The notes below the pieces were generated by a model. It saw only the letters and a program-made list of their open reading frames with translations, was not told where the DNA came from and ran no database searches. Shown in pieces: positions 12,388 to 24,147 of a stretch of DNA of 64,000 bases. This DNA is from Adineta steineri (Eukaryota; Rotifera; Eurotatoria; Adinetida; Adinetidae). The stretch lies in the NCBI GenBank assembly GCA_905250115.1, contig CAJNOI010000297.1:20225-84224 (forward strand). Reading direction: 5' to 3'. Both the position numbers and the translations under genes were made by a program. Numbering within the stretch: position 1 is the first letter of the stretch; the number at the start of each line of letters is the position of its first letter.

Positions 12388-15300
12388 ATGTCTTCTATTA
12401 AAGAATATTTTCTTAACTTAAATCTGTTCAAACCATATCCTGATAGTCATGAAGTCGAAGATGATCAAAGACGTCGCCTGAACATTATAGCTACGCGATT
12501 CTATATTATAATCCTTATATTAACTCTCTTTGGAATTTGTTTATTTCTATCATTGATAAATCAAACAACAATGATCAGGCTTAAAAATCCTACAAAAGAA
12601 CAGTTTGAAAATCTTCCTTCAAATACTCGATGTCCTTGTTCTCGAATATCTTTTCCTTATGGTAAATTTATTTCAATTCAAACAACGTTTCATCAAATTT
12701 GTTCAAGTGAACTTGTTTCTAATCGATGGTTGAAAGCAATAAATCTTGGGGCGAATGCTACTTATTTTCCTCAAGGTGACTTTCAAACGTTCGGTAGTGC
12801 TCAATTTCAAGCACTCGCTGGTTTTTGTCGTTTATCAAAAGTTAACATTGAACAGAGTATGAATTCCTTTTATCTAAGTACATTCTTAAGTCCACAAGTA
12901 TTATCTGAAACTGATCTTCAATCGCAAGTTCACCCATTAATTGATGAGCTACAATTAACAGCACCAAATACATTTAATAATTTATTAAGATTAGTAAATA
13001 TAATGATAAGAACAAACGAATTGATGAATGGATTATTAACAGCTGCGACTTATAGATACTATTTCTTTTCCAGTGATGATATTACTCTTAGTAGGGTAGG
13101 AATTGGATATAAACAAGATGATGAATATTGGTGTATATGTCAAATCAGATTTTGTTCATGGAGCCCTTCAGGTATTCATAAAGTATTAAATAGATCCATA
13201 GAACCATTTCCGGGTTTTGTTCTCTGGCAAATTCCAGGAATATCCTCAGGTTGTCTACCTGTACGTTCAATTCTTCTTTCAGGACTCGAATGTTTCTACA
13301 ATCAACCATGTCTAGATAAACTTATTTCATATTTTCCAACAAATGAAACATTCAAAGCGATGAATGACACCGAACAAAGTCGATATTATCCAAATTCAAC
13401 CGTACAAGCAATAGTTGATAAACTAATGATCGAAGATTGGATAATAAATATTTCATATATCAATTATTATTCTCAATGTGCACCATCTTTATGCACATAT
13501 TATAAAGTATCTCGACATAGTGGTGTATATGTCTTAATAAAACTCATTAGTTTATTAGCTAGCTTAGCATTAGTATTCAGATTAATTATTCCAATTATTG
13601 TTCGATTCATTCAATGGTTAAAAGATCGTCGAATAGGACCAAGAATTTCTAGTAAGTACAATATAGTTATTTCGCATTTACACCTTATGAAGAAAATTAT
13701 ATTTTCTTGTTTTTTTGTCAATGTTTAGTTTGTGCCCGTTTTCGAACATTTCTATTATCTATTCGAAACCAACTTGTTGAACTGAATATATTCAGGCATT
13801 ATCCAAGCACTAATACACAAATACGTCATCAACGTTATGCTACTCGACTCTACATATTATTATTCTTCATTTCAATCGTAATTTTAACAATTTATACTTT
13901 ATCACAAGGATCAATTCAATCTAAAACTATTTTTAATCCATCACAATCTGAATATATTCAGCTTCAACAAGATTATCTGAATAGTCTTTCATGTTCATGC
14001 ACATCAAATTCTATGCCTTATTCAACATTTATTGAGCTTCAACCTTATTATCATCAAGTATGTTCAAGTGATTTTATTTCTGAAAAATGGATGACTTACA
14101 CACATCGTATGAAATTTAATGGAGTGCATCATTTCGATTATCGAGCTATTGCTAATACCCATTTTCAAACTTTATCTATGTTTTGTCAAGAAGCTGAACA
14201 AACAATTAATGATTCGCTTCGAGTATTTTTTGAAACAGAATTTGTAAGTTTGAACGTTATTTCTCAACAATCCTTTGAATTTCAAATAAACTCTCTCATT
14301 GAAAATTGGAAATTTAAAACGATAAACACATTTCAACGCACTGTTCGATTAGTTCGTGAAATAACACATGGAAATCAATTATCAAATGGTGGTTTTAATT
14401 CTATAGCTGATGTTAATCCAATTACGGGAAAAGCAACCATACAAGCAAGATCTCATGGCGTTTGTAATTGTGCTTTAAATCGACTGTGTGGTCTTGAAAC
14501 TGCTATTTATCAAAAATACCAATTCTTTATACCTATCATAACCTATTCACTTCCCAATTTCTTTACTGGTTGTTATACGATTGAAGCTTTACTTGCATCA
14601 ACATTAGAATGTTTCTATAACCTATCATGTATGTTAACAATTCATAATTCATCACATGAAGTTGCTTCAGAACCATTTACATTTTCTCCTTTGGATAAAA
14701 ATCTTAGCCAACCAAATGAAGCTATTTACTTAATTGTTTATAGATTAATGGTCGATAGATGGTTTTCGAATTATTCTTTTTCATTGTATTATGAAAAATG
14801 TGCTCCATCATCATGTACATTTGAATATGAAGATAATCATCATTTCGGATATGTTGTCACTACTATCATTGGTTTATATGGAGGATTATCACTTGGACTT
14901 CAACTTATTATTTGGGTGGGACTTCGATTTATTGAACAAATTATGTTGAATGGTTGTTCTATTTTAGTTGTTTGGCATTTACTTAAACGTATATTCAGTT
15001 TTAATAATAATCATAAACTAATTCGTCGATTACATTTTATTCTTGTTGTTGCTATGCTCTTAGTTTTCTATAGAATAACTGCTTTTAATCTTTATACAAA
15101 AAGTGTTGAAATTCAAAATATTACATTATCTAATTATGAAGATTTACTCGAACAATCATATGATTCATTGCAATGCCCTTGTTCACAAATATCGATCAAA
15201 TACAAATCATTTCTTAATATTGAACCACGTTATCATCAAATATGTTCGAGTGATTTTGTTTCCAACCAATGGATTTTATATTTATTCAATCGTGCTGTTC

Positions 15301-16103
15301 ATATCAATGAATTAAATCAAACTGATTTCTATCATACAGCTTATGGACAATTTCAATTACTTCAAACCTTATGTAAATTATCTATAGATGCAGTAAATCA
15401 ATCATTTTTTCAATTAATCGAAAGTGATTTTATTAATACTGAAATTTTATCTCCAAATTTATTCGGAAACCATATTCAATCAACGATTAATGAATTTCAA
15501 TCAACAATGCCACATTTATTTATTAATACTCTTTCATTAATTCGAGAAATGATTGGAGCAAATATGTTACTTACTGTATTTTCTACTAACTGGGCAATTG
15601 AGACTCCATCTGCTTTATTTCATGGAAAGTTTGCTCATACTATCCCACTTGATTATCAAGAATGTAATTGTGCAGTATCATTCAAATGTATTTCTCCATC
15701 ACGTGGCATGCTTTCTGGTTGTTATCCACTTGAAACTATTCTACAATCAACACTTGAATGTCTTTTTATTCCAACATGTATCAATATTACTAATAATTTC
15801 AAAATATTGAATATTTCGTTAGTTAATTCAAGCCGTTTTGCTCTTAACACAACTGTTGAATCTATTGTTAATAAATTAATGGTTGAAGAATTCGCAAATA
15901 ACATGTCTTATGCATCATATTTCAATCTATGCGCACCAAAGTCATGTAGTTATCTATACGATAATACGAATGATAAAGTCGAAAGAATCACAACTTTAAT
16001 TGGTCTCTATGGTGGTTTATCAATCATATGTCTATCACTCTCAACATTTATTGTGAAACAATTTTCATGTCGAACACAACGTGTCAGTTCAATAACAGAC
16101 TAA
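12388..16103 (+). CDS. Triple-module Cys-rich membrane protein (uncharacterised family)
   Basis: Exons are 12388-13651 and 13729-16103. The intron has donor GTAAGTAC and acceptor ATGTTTAG, and joining restores one 1,212-residue frame. The protein has three successive copies (about residues 1-420, 421-830, 831-1212) of one module. Each has a basic N-terminal stretch, one transmembrane helix (for example FYIIILILTLFGICLFLSL), a large ectodomain and a second helix near its end. Each ectodomain keeps C-x-C near its start (CPCSRIS, CSCTSNS, CPCSQIS), a YHQ(V/I)CSS(D/E)(L/F)(V/I)S motif (FHQICSSELVS in copy 1), a G-C-(L/Y)-P/T site, LECF(Y/I)xxxC(L/M/I), and CAPS/K-x-C before the last helix. The layout of two helices around a disulfide-rich ectodomain recalls DEG/ENaC or P2X channels, but I see no diagnostic channel motif. 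Many Asn glycosylation sites are present. The function is unknown, and the fusion of three units is unusual. Confidence 0.85.
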
Positions 16104-16551
16104 TAGATAAATCTAAAATTTTTATTTTTCTTTATTGTCAATAAATATGCTTTAGCTTTAAAATGTACGTGTTTGGGTGCGAGTGTCCTTTTTTTATCCC
16201 ACATCCACATATCACTATTGGTGTTACTTTCAGCTCCAATCAAATTTCATCACATAGTTTTGATAAAAATGACTTTGAAAGAAACGTGCCAATTTTTATC
16301 GTTAAGTATTCATTCATACAGCAATATTATTGATTTTGTCTTCCGTAAGATGTATCACTAGATCAGTCTACATGTGTATATGCAACGAAAAAACTGTCCA
16401 ACAATTACTAGAATGGTTAGAACAACAAAACACACTAATTGTATTATTAGGAATATTCGACAAGATTATTATATTTGGTTAGATTAATCACTATGATGAG
16501 ACCTGACAGATTCTCTACAAAAAAGATATGAATAAGGATTAGTATTCTGTT
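16104..16551. other. 3' flank and intergenic sequence
   Basis: AATAAAT at 16140 is a plausible polyadenylation signal for the membrane protein gene. I recognise nothing else. Confidence 0.4.
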
Positions 16552-16611
16552 CACCCACACCCACACTCACACCCACACTCACACCCACACTCACACACCC
16601 ACACCCTCAAG
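16552..16611. repeat. Telomere-like C-rich array, copy 2a
   Basis: CACCC/ACACCC units alternate with ACACTC variants and end in CCCACACCCTCAAG. With the G-rich array at 16739-16768 it forms an inverted pair 127 bp apart. The order is C-arm first, opposite to the other hairpins. Confidence 0.8.
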
Positions 16612-16738
16612 AACGTAACGAAGTCATTCCTAGAATTTCAAAAAAATTTACAGTGTACTATGATCTCTAGAAGTATCAAGTAGACGATATATGCCAATTG
16701 TTTTTGTTGCTATTTAAAACGGTTCATTTTTATTCTAA

Positions 16739-16768
16739 GGGTGTGGGTGTGGGTGTCGGTGTCGGTGT
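16739..16768. repeat. Telomere-like G-rich array, copy 2b
   Basis: GGGTGTGGGTGTGGGTGTCG: three good TGTGGG units, then degenerate TGTCGG units. It is the partner of the array at 16552-16611. Confidence 0.8.
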
Positions 16769-17584
16769 TATATTTGTCAATGCTTTTTATGTTATTTTTA
16801 AACTCTAATGCCGCTGTTAATTACGAATGGTTTATCGCATATGAAAATCATTAATGAAAGCGTGATCATCAAAGAATATGATTATTACTGAAAATAAAAT
16901 CTTTCGGATGAAGAGTACATAAAGATATAATAGGAATTTATTAATTACAAAGATATTTTATTCAAAACAAATACTTTTTTTCATATTAAACAACTGATTT
17001 AAGCCCCCTTCCCTCACTCAAAATTCCTACAACAAAATATGAGAGATAGACTAACTGATAGAAAAAAAAAGCTTCGATCCGACAAAGTTCACATAAAAAA
17101 TCGTTTCAAAAAATGTGATTTCTTTTTTCGCGCGTTCTTTCACTCATTGAACTTGCGATGTCTTTTCTTCGGTAAAAAAGTAAGAATTTACAAAAAAAAA
17201 CATTTCATATTGTCCCGCACCCTGAGATGCTCTTTTAAACAAACAAAAATTAAAACATAATGGTAGAGTCGGGACTGAGAAAACTTGGAACGAAAAATGA
17301 GCTATTTTTTACTCTTGTTTGGTTCATATCTCTGTTAAACGTCGGTTAATCGAGCTGAAGATTTTATCACAGTCCCAATACATGCTCCAAATCTTAACCT
17401 ATGTCAACATTTTAAGGCTGAGATCAACTTTTGAGTTTAGTAGGAGGAGTCAGGACTATTTTTCGACATTAATTACGAAAGGTATATTCTTTGAAATCTA
17501 TAACTTCAATTTGAGAATACGTCATTTGAAAATAATTAGTCTTGAAAAGAGAAGAGATCTTCTCATTTTTTTATTGATATATTC
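16769..17584. other. Intergenic, nothing recognised
   Basis: The short ORFs here (for example 17039-17260) are Lys/Arg/Phe-rich translations of AT-rich DNA and match no family. The stretch 17260-17550 is less AT-rich and could be an old repeat, but I see no ends. Confidence 0.4.
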
Positions 17585-18031
17585 ATGGAGAAGAATGATG
17601 AAATGTCACGAATCTTAGATGCTAAATTCTCGATTATAATTATCTTATTAAGTATATCTATTCCATGTTCAATTCCTATTTTTATTTATTTTTATCAACA
17701 TTTAACTTTTATATTAGTTCTTCTCTGTTTTTTGGATATGATCATTAATTATCCAATTGCTTTGTATCAGAATCGAAATAGAAGAGTTATTTGTGAAACA
17801 TCAAGTTTTTGCGCATGGTGGAATTGGTGGACATATTCAGTAACTACTGCATTAGCATGGGTTGCAGCTTGTGGTTCAGTTGAACGACATTTACTTATAT
17901 TTCATAATACTCTTATGGCAACACGAAAAAGACGATTCTTTCTTCATATTCTACCAATGTTAACGGCAATTATTTACTCTTACATATTCTATTTCATTGT
18001 CATTACTTTCCATTCATGTGAAGACTATTAG
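17585..18031 (+). pseudogene. Truncated class A-like GPCR (TM1-TM4)
   Basis: The 148-residue ORF from ATG 17585 has four hydrophobic helices: about residues 14-34, 40-60, 82-104 and 120-142. After the third helix comes SVERHLLIFHNTL, with ERH in the place of the E/DRY motif and a bulky hydrophobic second loop. This fits a rhodopsin-like receptor. The frame stops at a TAG right after FHSCEDY, in what would be the second extracellular loop. No exon with TM5-TM7 is visible in the next 850 bp. It is probably a truncated gene copy. A missed distant exon remains possible. Confidence 0.65.
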
Positions 18032-18895
18032 GATTATAAATTTTTAAGTTCTATGGCGCTTTTCTAACTGCTTCTGAGCGTAATAGAGTCCAATTCAGGT
18101 AATGCTGAGCCTATAGACGTCAAAATCAGACGAGGCTCAAGCCTCACGAGTCTCTACGTTCGGCCGCCTATGGACTTATACCGAATAGAGTGGTTAACAT
18201 AAGAGAAGATTTCAAATTCGAAAAAGACGATGAAAGAATTTTTGTAGCGCGTTTGATTTTGTTACATAAAATAAATTGTACTGGACATTTTTTGATATAA
18301 AAATCACAATTTCATCAAAAAAACTCGATTTTGTTTTATATTCTAATCTTAAAATGAATTTTAAAAAGAATGTTTTTGAAGGTGATGATTTTTTGTAGCG
18401 TATAGCCACTATGCATTTTGAAAAAAAATTGGGTGTTTGTGCTGCTTACATAGATAAATAATATTTCAAGAATTATGATCGTCAATCTCATAATTATAAA
18501 AGTTGTAAATCTTATCATTTAAGAATAGAGATGCATTCTGATAAGACCTATGTTGACACATTGTCATTCTTTTCTGATAGTAGAAGATGCATATCATAGT
18601 TACGTTTTATATTATAAAGCAAAGTGAGTGTCAACTCTAGAATTATATCAAGAATATTTTTCTAAAATTATTATTGCGTTCAGTAGAGATTGAAGGGACA
18701 GTTAAAAAAAGTCATTTCATGATCATACCGCGCTTTCAATAGATTCTTTTAGCACATAACATACGTAAAAATGTTGGTGCTTTCAGCTACGATTTAATTC
18801 GTAGATTTTTTTAAGTGCAAAAATAGATAGATAGAGTGAGGGTATGAGTAATTAGACGATACTCATACATCCTATTTGTTTTTGCATAATTTTAG
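18032..18895. other. Intergenic, possible repeat remnant at 18035-18200
   Basis: The first 160 bp are clearly more GC-rich than the rest (GAGGCTCAAGCCTCACGAG contains the palindrome GAGGCTCAAGCCTC) and may be a remnant of a dispersed repeat. The rest is AT-rich and includes the upstream region of the GH26-like gene. Confidence 0.35.
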
Positions 18896-20195
18896 ATGAA
18901 GGAATTGATTAAAATTTTCAGTCAAATTCTATTACTATTTGTTTTCATTCCGTCAATAAAAGTCACACATGCTACAATAGTTAATTACAAGTTAACATCA
19001 GTTATGATGGATTCTACAGGTAATTTATCATTGTGGGTGGGCAAACGTCAGGCAAGTATCGACATTTACACTGATTGGTGTGATAATTCATTGGATTCAT
19101 TTTTTGATCTTGATATGAATAGTGTATGGAATCGTAGTATGATCCCATTCATAACATGGGAAATAACTCTTTGTAATCATACTAATGAAGACGATCCAGG
19201 AATAACGATAAGAATTAATAACAATAGTTATGATCCATACATTAATAAATTTGGTGATCGTATGAAAAATTGGTTGGCTGGCCCTGATGGTATTTATGGA
19301 ACTAACGATGATCGACGGGCATTTGTACGACTAGGTATGAAATAACATATAGTCTACACTTATTCTTTATTTGTCATGAGAAAGCAGTTTTTGATCATAA
19401 AACACATTTCGAAGTTCTTCTGAGATGATATATCATCATAGAATGTTGTATCAATTTTTAGGTCATGAAATGAATGGAAATTGGTATTCGTGGTCAAAAG
19501 GTTCTATTCCAAACAATTTTGTTTTGGCATGGCGTCATACTTATAATATATTATTAAATAAAGGTATAAATGCAACAAGACTTCAATGGGTTTGGAGTGT
19601 AGCGAGTAAAGACTATGGTCAATATACTGCAGAAGATTATTGGGTTGGAGCAAATTATACAGATTGGTTAGGAATTAATGTATTTAATGCAGGTTCAAGT
19701 GCTAATGGGAGTAAATGGGAATGGCCAAATGAAATTCTTGATAATATGATGGGTCGATTCAACAAGTTATCATCAACAAAACCGATCTCTGTGAATGCAT
19801 ATGCAACAGTTGGTGTACGAACAGGAAATACTACAGATGTGCAGTCAAAAAATGAATGGTTGCGTCAAATGTGTGATTATATAAATAACAATAATATTAA
19901 AATGGCATCTTATTATAATGCTGATCAACCCACTCAGGATAATATGGTATTTGGTGGTACACATGGTGATGTTATTTGGAATAATTATAAGGCATATTCA
20001 GCCTATAGAAACTGTTTACAGACTAATGATTGGATAGAACCAAATATGAATAATCCAAGACTAATTACTGATAAACAATTTACGGGTATATTATCAAGTT
20101 CAACTGGAATATATATTTTAAAAAAACAAGATACTCTAAAAATATTCATGATTTTATCATTGTTTTTTTGTCTTTATGAGAATGTGATTATGTAA
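18896..20195 (+). CDS. GH26-like secreted glycosidase homologue, nucleophile missing
   Basis: Exons are 18896-19334 and 19462-20195. The junction rebuilds RLGHEMNGNWYSWS, and the total is 1,173 nt (390 residues). Residues 1-27 are a signal peptide (ILLLFVFIPSIKVTHA). The line FITWEIT, the YDPYINKFGDRMKNWL helix and the 'R-x-x-HEMNGxWYxW' motif are those of glycoside hydrolase family 26 (beta-mannanase and related), whose acid/base is the Glu of HEMNG. WVGANYTDWLGINVF is the next conserved strand. Where family members have the nucleophile strand (K-P-I-x-(I/L)-x-E-F/Y-G), this protein reads KPISVNAYATVG, with Ala in the Glu position. Catalysis by the usual double displacement looks impaired, so the protein may bind glycans or be decaying. 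The C-terminus ends in a hydrophobic tail (IFMILSLFFCLYENVIM), compatible with a GPI signal or anchor. The GH26 family is mainly bacterial and fungal, so origin by transfer is likely, with an intron gained later. Confidence 0.8.
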
Positions 20196-20488
20196 TCAAA
20201 TTTAATATTCCATTCATTTTCAACAAATTTCAATTATATCTTAGCACTTAAATACATTATTAAAGAAAAGATCACAATAACGAATAAGTAAAACAAAGAT
20301 TCTTTCGATTATTTTAATAAAATCGAAGGATATATCAAGCATTAACTATATGATCTAAAAACGCATGACAAAAGAAAAACGATTGTATGAAAGATTCAGT
20401 TGAAATATTGTCGTAAATTTGAATTGCTATTACGTGTTAAAATATACGATCCAAGAAATCGTTACAAATGAATGATTTAGATCAAAAT

Positions 20489-20559
20489 CTTGAGGATAAG
20501 GATGGGTGTGGGTATTGATGAGTTGTTTATACTTACACCCACACCCACACCCACACCCT
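20489..20559. repeat. Telomere-like hairpin, copy 3
   Basis: Starts CTTGAGGATAAGGATGGGTG and ends ACACCCACACCCACACCCTG. The C-arm has four clean units and the G-arm is partly degenerate. The rest of 20196-20488 is AT-rich 3' flank of the GH26-like gene with no other feature. Confidence 0.8.
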
Positions 20560-21092
20560 GAAATATGCTAAAAGATTGATGTGAATTTTTTCAATGTATT
20601 TATGCGTTATTAAAGTAGAAACTTTGAGAAATTTCAAATCATTTGACTAGAAACTTAACTGAACTTGGTTTGACTGACAACGAAGCACTCTATGTCAAAT
20701 ACTTGACTTAAAAACATGTTTTTTTTCTCTACTACTTAATTTGACTTGACTTGACTTGTATCGAAAAATAGACGACTTGTTCATTTCTGCTATCAAGTCA
20801 CTTTTAAGATGATACATGTATCGAATCTATGATTATATTGTCTGAATAGAATATCTTATTAAAATTTTTAAGAAAAAAAATGATCTCATAATTCAGATAA
20901 TACTTTCATTAGCTAAAAAGCAGCATTAATTAATGTTGAATAATTTTTCATACTTTATTTATTGTCATGCTAATGAACGATGATAAAAAAAATAGTTAAC
21001 ACATATACACTTATAAAAAAATCTTTCACAATTGAAGAATAGCTTCAATAGAAAAAATTATAACCTGAGAGAAAAAAATAAATGGGTAAAAC
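20560..21092. other. Intergenic, short TGACT-type repeats
   Basis: TTGACTTGACTTGACTTG at about 20742 is a small tandem repeat. I recognise nothing else. It includes the downstream flank of the minus-strand gene that ends at 21093. Confidence 0.4.
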
Positions 21093-21885
21093 TTATTCAG
21101 TTTTCTTAAAGTTTTTCAAATTTATTTCGAACATAGTTACTATTAAAATATAGAAAGATTGTATAGTAACTATCGTGGCAATCAACACAATGGTACTTTC
21201 CAAATAGATTAACGTGTTAACATTTTTAAGACTTGAACCCAAAATAAGACCATCTTGAGAGTGTGGGTGTGGGTAGTTTGTTTCATCGACACCCACACCC
21301 CGCCATTCGTATCACATAAATGTGATGCTAAATAGAAATGTAAGTGTAAGTTACAATAAGAAGAAAAAATGTGAACTGACCTTGTTCATGGTGTTTCTTC
21401 GCAGCCAGTAACGGAAGTCGACGACCACTACGAGCTAAAATAAAACGAAGAATTATATGATGTGATTGTATCTTTAATATGTTAATAGTTTTTGATACAC
21501 AAAACTGATTGAAACGATCTTGGACTGATGTCGACCAAGCTGTACCGTCTACACGTAAAGTAGCAGAAGGATGATGGGTGGGTGGCCGCTTGTGATGTTT
21601 TTTTTGTAATTCTACACTCCATCCATCTTTTGAAAAAAGATCTTGAAAAAACGCAAATATAAATTATTTTATTTAATGAGAATATTAGTTACCGTCTGGA
21701 TGTTGTTCTCCTCGAGCATTCTTCATTTTTGTAAGCTGTTTCATAGTGATCGATGGACTGTTAAAATGATCTTTATTCAGTAAATTAAAATGACAACCAG
21801 GCGGTAGCAGATCTGTTACAAAATCACTTACTTGACCAAGGTTGAGACGATTGAGAAATATTTGTGGATTATTTGTTCGTGCCAT
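21093..21885 (-). CDS. Unrecognised protein with C-terminal membrane helix
   Basis: Exons in transcript order: 21885-21693, 21626-21381, 21253-21093; 600 nt in one frame, 199 residues. It starts MARTNNPQIFLNRLNLGQVS. Exon 2 is basic and His/Pro-rich (KKHHKRPPTHHPSATLRVDG), followed by an amphipathic part ending LLAAKKHHEQ. Exon 3 adds one hydrophobic helix (ESTIVLIATIVTIQSFYILIVTMF) and a Lys-rich end. I recognise no family. Exon 3 depends on an acceptor (CTCAAG) that is the end of telomere-like hairpin copy 4. If that exon is wrong, the protein ends shortly after residue 146. Its start lies 312 bp from the divergent gene at 22198. Confidence 0.5.
21254..21302. repeat. Telomere-like hairpin, copy 4 (inside an intron)
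   Basis: CTTGAGAGTGTGGGTGTGGG, loop, then CGACACCCACACCCCG. It lies in the second intron of the minus-strand gene, and its CTTGAG end, read on the minus strand as CTCAAG, forms the 3' splice site. Confidence 0.75.
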
Positions 21886-22197
21886 TTATAATTATTTTAT
21901 TTTATTCACTTTAATAATAGTATGAGTATTGAGTTGAATGTAGACAATATATATATATACACACTCTATTCATCGTCCGTTATGTTCGGTAAATGATCAA
22001 TAGACGTGACTAATAATTATTCCCAACGAGATAATCGAAAGCCAATTACGATTAATTATGTATTGAATTGAAATAGAACAAACAGATCATAATCGAGAAC
22101 ATAACTCACACTTTCAAAATTTCTTACTCTTTCGTTTATTTATTCATTATTTATTCGTTATTTGTCTATTTATTCATTATCTGTTTATTCACTAATT
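21886..22197. promoter_or_regulatory. Divergent intergenic region between 21885(-) and 22198(+)
   Basis: This 312-bp region separates two head-to-head start codons, so it must hold both promoters or one shared promoter. The TATATATATATACAC run at about 21949 and the repeated TTTATTCATTAT/TTATTCGTTATT tract at 22130-22190 are the only visible patterns. Confidence 0.4.
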
Positions 22198-23707
22198 ATG
22201 TCAACTGTAGATGCTTCTTATTACAATGAAAAAAACCGTCGATGGACCCGGTTTGGCACATCTTATATTAAACGACTTATGAAGAACAGTCCATGTCCGA
22301 CAGATGCCGAAAAAGAAAAGATCCAGCGTGATACCGAACTTTCACTTAAAATCATAAATGTAAGTGCAAATAAACTAATAATGTCATAACTTTTTGTGTT
22401 ATTTTAGCGCAAAACTTGTACAACACAGTCGAAGAAACAAAAGAAGATCGTCGCTATTGAAGTTAACGAAGAAAAACGTTGCGCTGGTCAACACTTCCTT
22501 CATATTATTAGTACCAACGATGTTATTAGATTATATGATAGTATGGTCGAAAAGGATAATTATATTAAATTCATTATTTCTGATCATGCTACACCAAGAT
22601 TAACAAAAAAACAAATTGAAATTATGACTGGTACCAAACCACATGACGGTAATTTCCTTTTATTTTTATTATTATCATAATAATAATTTTGTCTTTATAG
22701 GTCCTTATTTTGTTAAATGGTTAAGCTGCTTCGTAAGCGAAACAGATATCTTGTCACCATATCGTCAATCATTGTATATCGCTCGCAACACCACAACCTA
22801 CACCGACTTCCAACGCCAAATTACAAAAACATGCAAAAAGTTTAAGACATGTAACATCGCTTTGCTGAAATACCACGTGGCTCTTCGATCAAAGGAAGAA
22901 GATCTTCCAGTATTGTCGACAGGACGAGGATCAATGCATGGTAAAATAAAGTTTTTTCTATAATTTATTTTTTATTTATTTGTGTCTGTTTTAGCCTCAC
23001 ATTTATATGATTCAATGCACTGCATCTCAAAAGAACACATCGTCGTGGGGTCAATGGAAGTTAATCAAAGTCGAAGAGATTGTGGAGGAATTACACTATC
23101 AATAACTCCAGCAACAACAACATCAACACCACATATTAAGATGGCTACACCATGTCGACATAGCATAAATTATAAGGACTCTCACAGCGATGATTTTTTG
23201 TATAATAGATTTTATTCTTTAGATATTCTTATCAACATATCAAAGAAGTATTTAACGGTTAAAGGTGTAGAACTTGTAAGTGTATGTGTGGTTTATCTAT
23301 ATGTTAATGAAAATTTTATTTTTGAGACGCCAGCTGCTGTATATCTTCGAAATAAAGAATCTGTTAAATTGCATTTTCCATTATTGCTTATGACGGGATT
23401 AGTTTACCTAATCTTGATGATCATTTTTGTTTATCAAATATTAATACTTCATCGACAAAATAATACTGAATCGATTAATCAACATCATGAAACTGTCGTT
23501 AGTTTATTAAAAAACATTACATCCGATGAGATTAACTGTTATTATTGTATAAAAAATCATACATCTCATGGTCAAGTGAAAATGATCCTGCAATTATATG
23601 AAAATGTTGTCGATCAAAATAAGATATTGAATTATGTACGATCAGTACTCAACGCCTTTGGTATATTTAATCTATTAATCGTACTCATCAAGTACTGCAG
23701 TAGTTAA
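22198..23707 (+). CDS. Unrecognised multi-exon protein with one TM helix
   Basis: Exons are 22198-22359, 22408-22648, 22701-22940 and 22995-23707, all with GT-AG ends and one continuous frame (1,356 nt, 451 residues). A further 51-bp in-frame intron at about 23278-23328 (GTAAGTG...TTTGAG) is possible. The start MSTVDASYYNEKNRRWTRFG is chosen because the ATG follows the AT-rich upstream tract and the exon ends in a strong donor. The N-terminal two thirds are soluble and rich in Lys, Thr and Cys (for example YFVKWLSCFVSETDILSPYR). A membrane helix follows near residue 360 (LLLMTGLVYLILMIIFVYQI). The rest contains a CYYCIKNH motif. I recognise no domain. Confidence 0.6.
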
Positions 23708-23877
23708 GTAAATACAATATAATACAGCTAGTTGTACTAAATTTAAGAAAAATAAAAAATCTTTTCTAATTTTTCTTGTTTATGATAACGAACTTTACAT
23801 TGTTTATCAATAAAAAATATTTCTTTTTTGTATTGAGATTATAGATACAAGTGCTTATCTTATTCTCATAATTCAAT

Positions 23878-24147
23878 ATGTCAAAATGTTCTTCTATTAT
23901 CGATGAAAAATCGATTTCTGAAATGATCTTAACAAATATAACATCAGCATCTCAGATGAACATTGAAATGTGTGATACTTTGAACCCACAGCAAATGCGA
24001 TTATTAAAAACTTACATGGATATGTATAACTATGAATCATACTTATCTTTCTTTTTATCTTTAAGCATGATGTCTCACTTCTCGCAGGGTTCCTATTATA
24101 CGCAGTATACTTCTTCTGATCCACTTTCTGTACAATTATATTTGTGA
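23878..24147 (+). CDS. Small ORF, possible gene
   Basis: An 89-codon ORF begins MSKCSSIIDEKSISEMILTN. The composition is reasonable for a protein (Met/Ser/Thr-rich, LNPQQMRLLKTYMDMYNYES), but no family is recognised. It could be a short gene, a terminal exon of the upstream gene, or chance. Confidence 0.3.
   Translation: MSKCSSIIDEKSISEMILTNITSASQMNIEMCDTLNPQQMRLLKTYMDMYNYESYLSFFLSLSMMSHFSQGSYYTQYTSSDPLSVQLYL

Noticed and set aside
15103..15315. ORFs overlapping the triple-module membrane protein in other frames (also 15553-15810 and 15722-15904)
   Set aside because: They are shadows of the long conserved frame, which carries the repeated Cys motifs.
16552..16611. Regular spacing of CACCC units as a possible CRISPR-like array
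   Set aside because: There are no unique spacers; it is a simple tandem repeat with telomere-type units in a eukaryotic genome.
17039..17260. 73-codon ORF rich in Lys, Arg and Phe
   Set aside because: Composition is that of translated AT-rich DNA with poly-A/T runs; no homology pattern.
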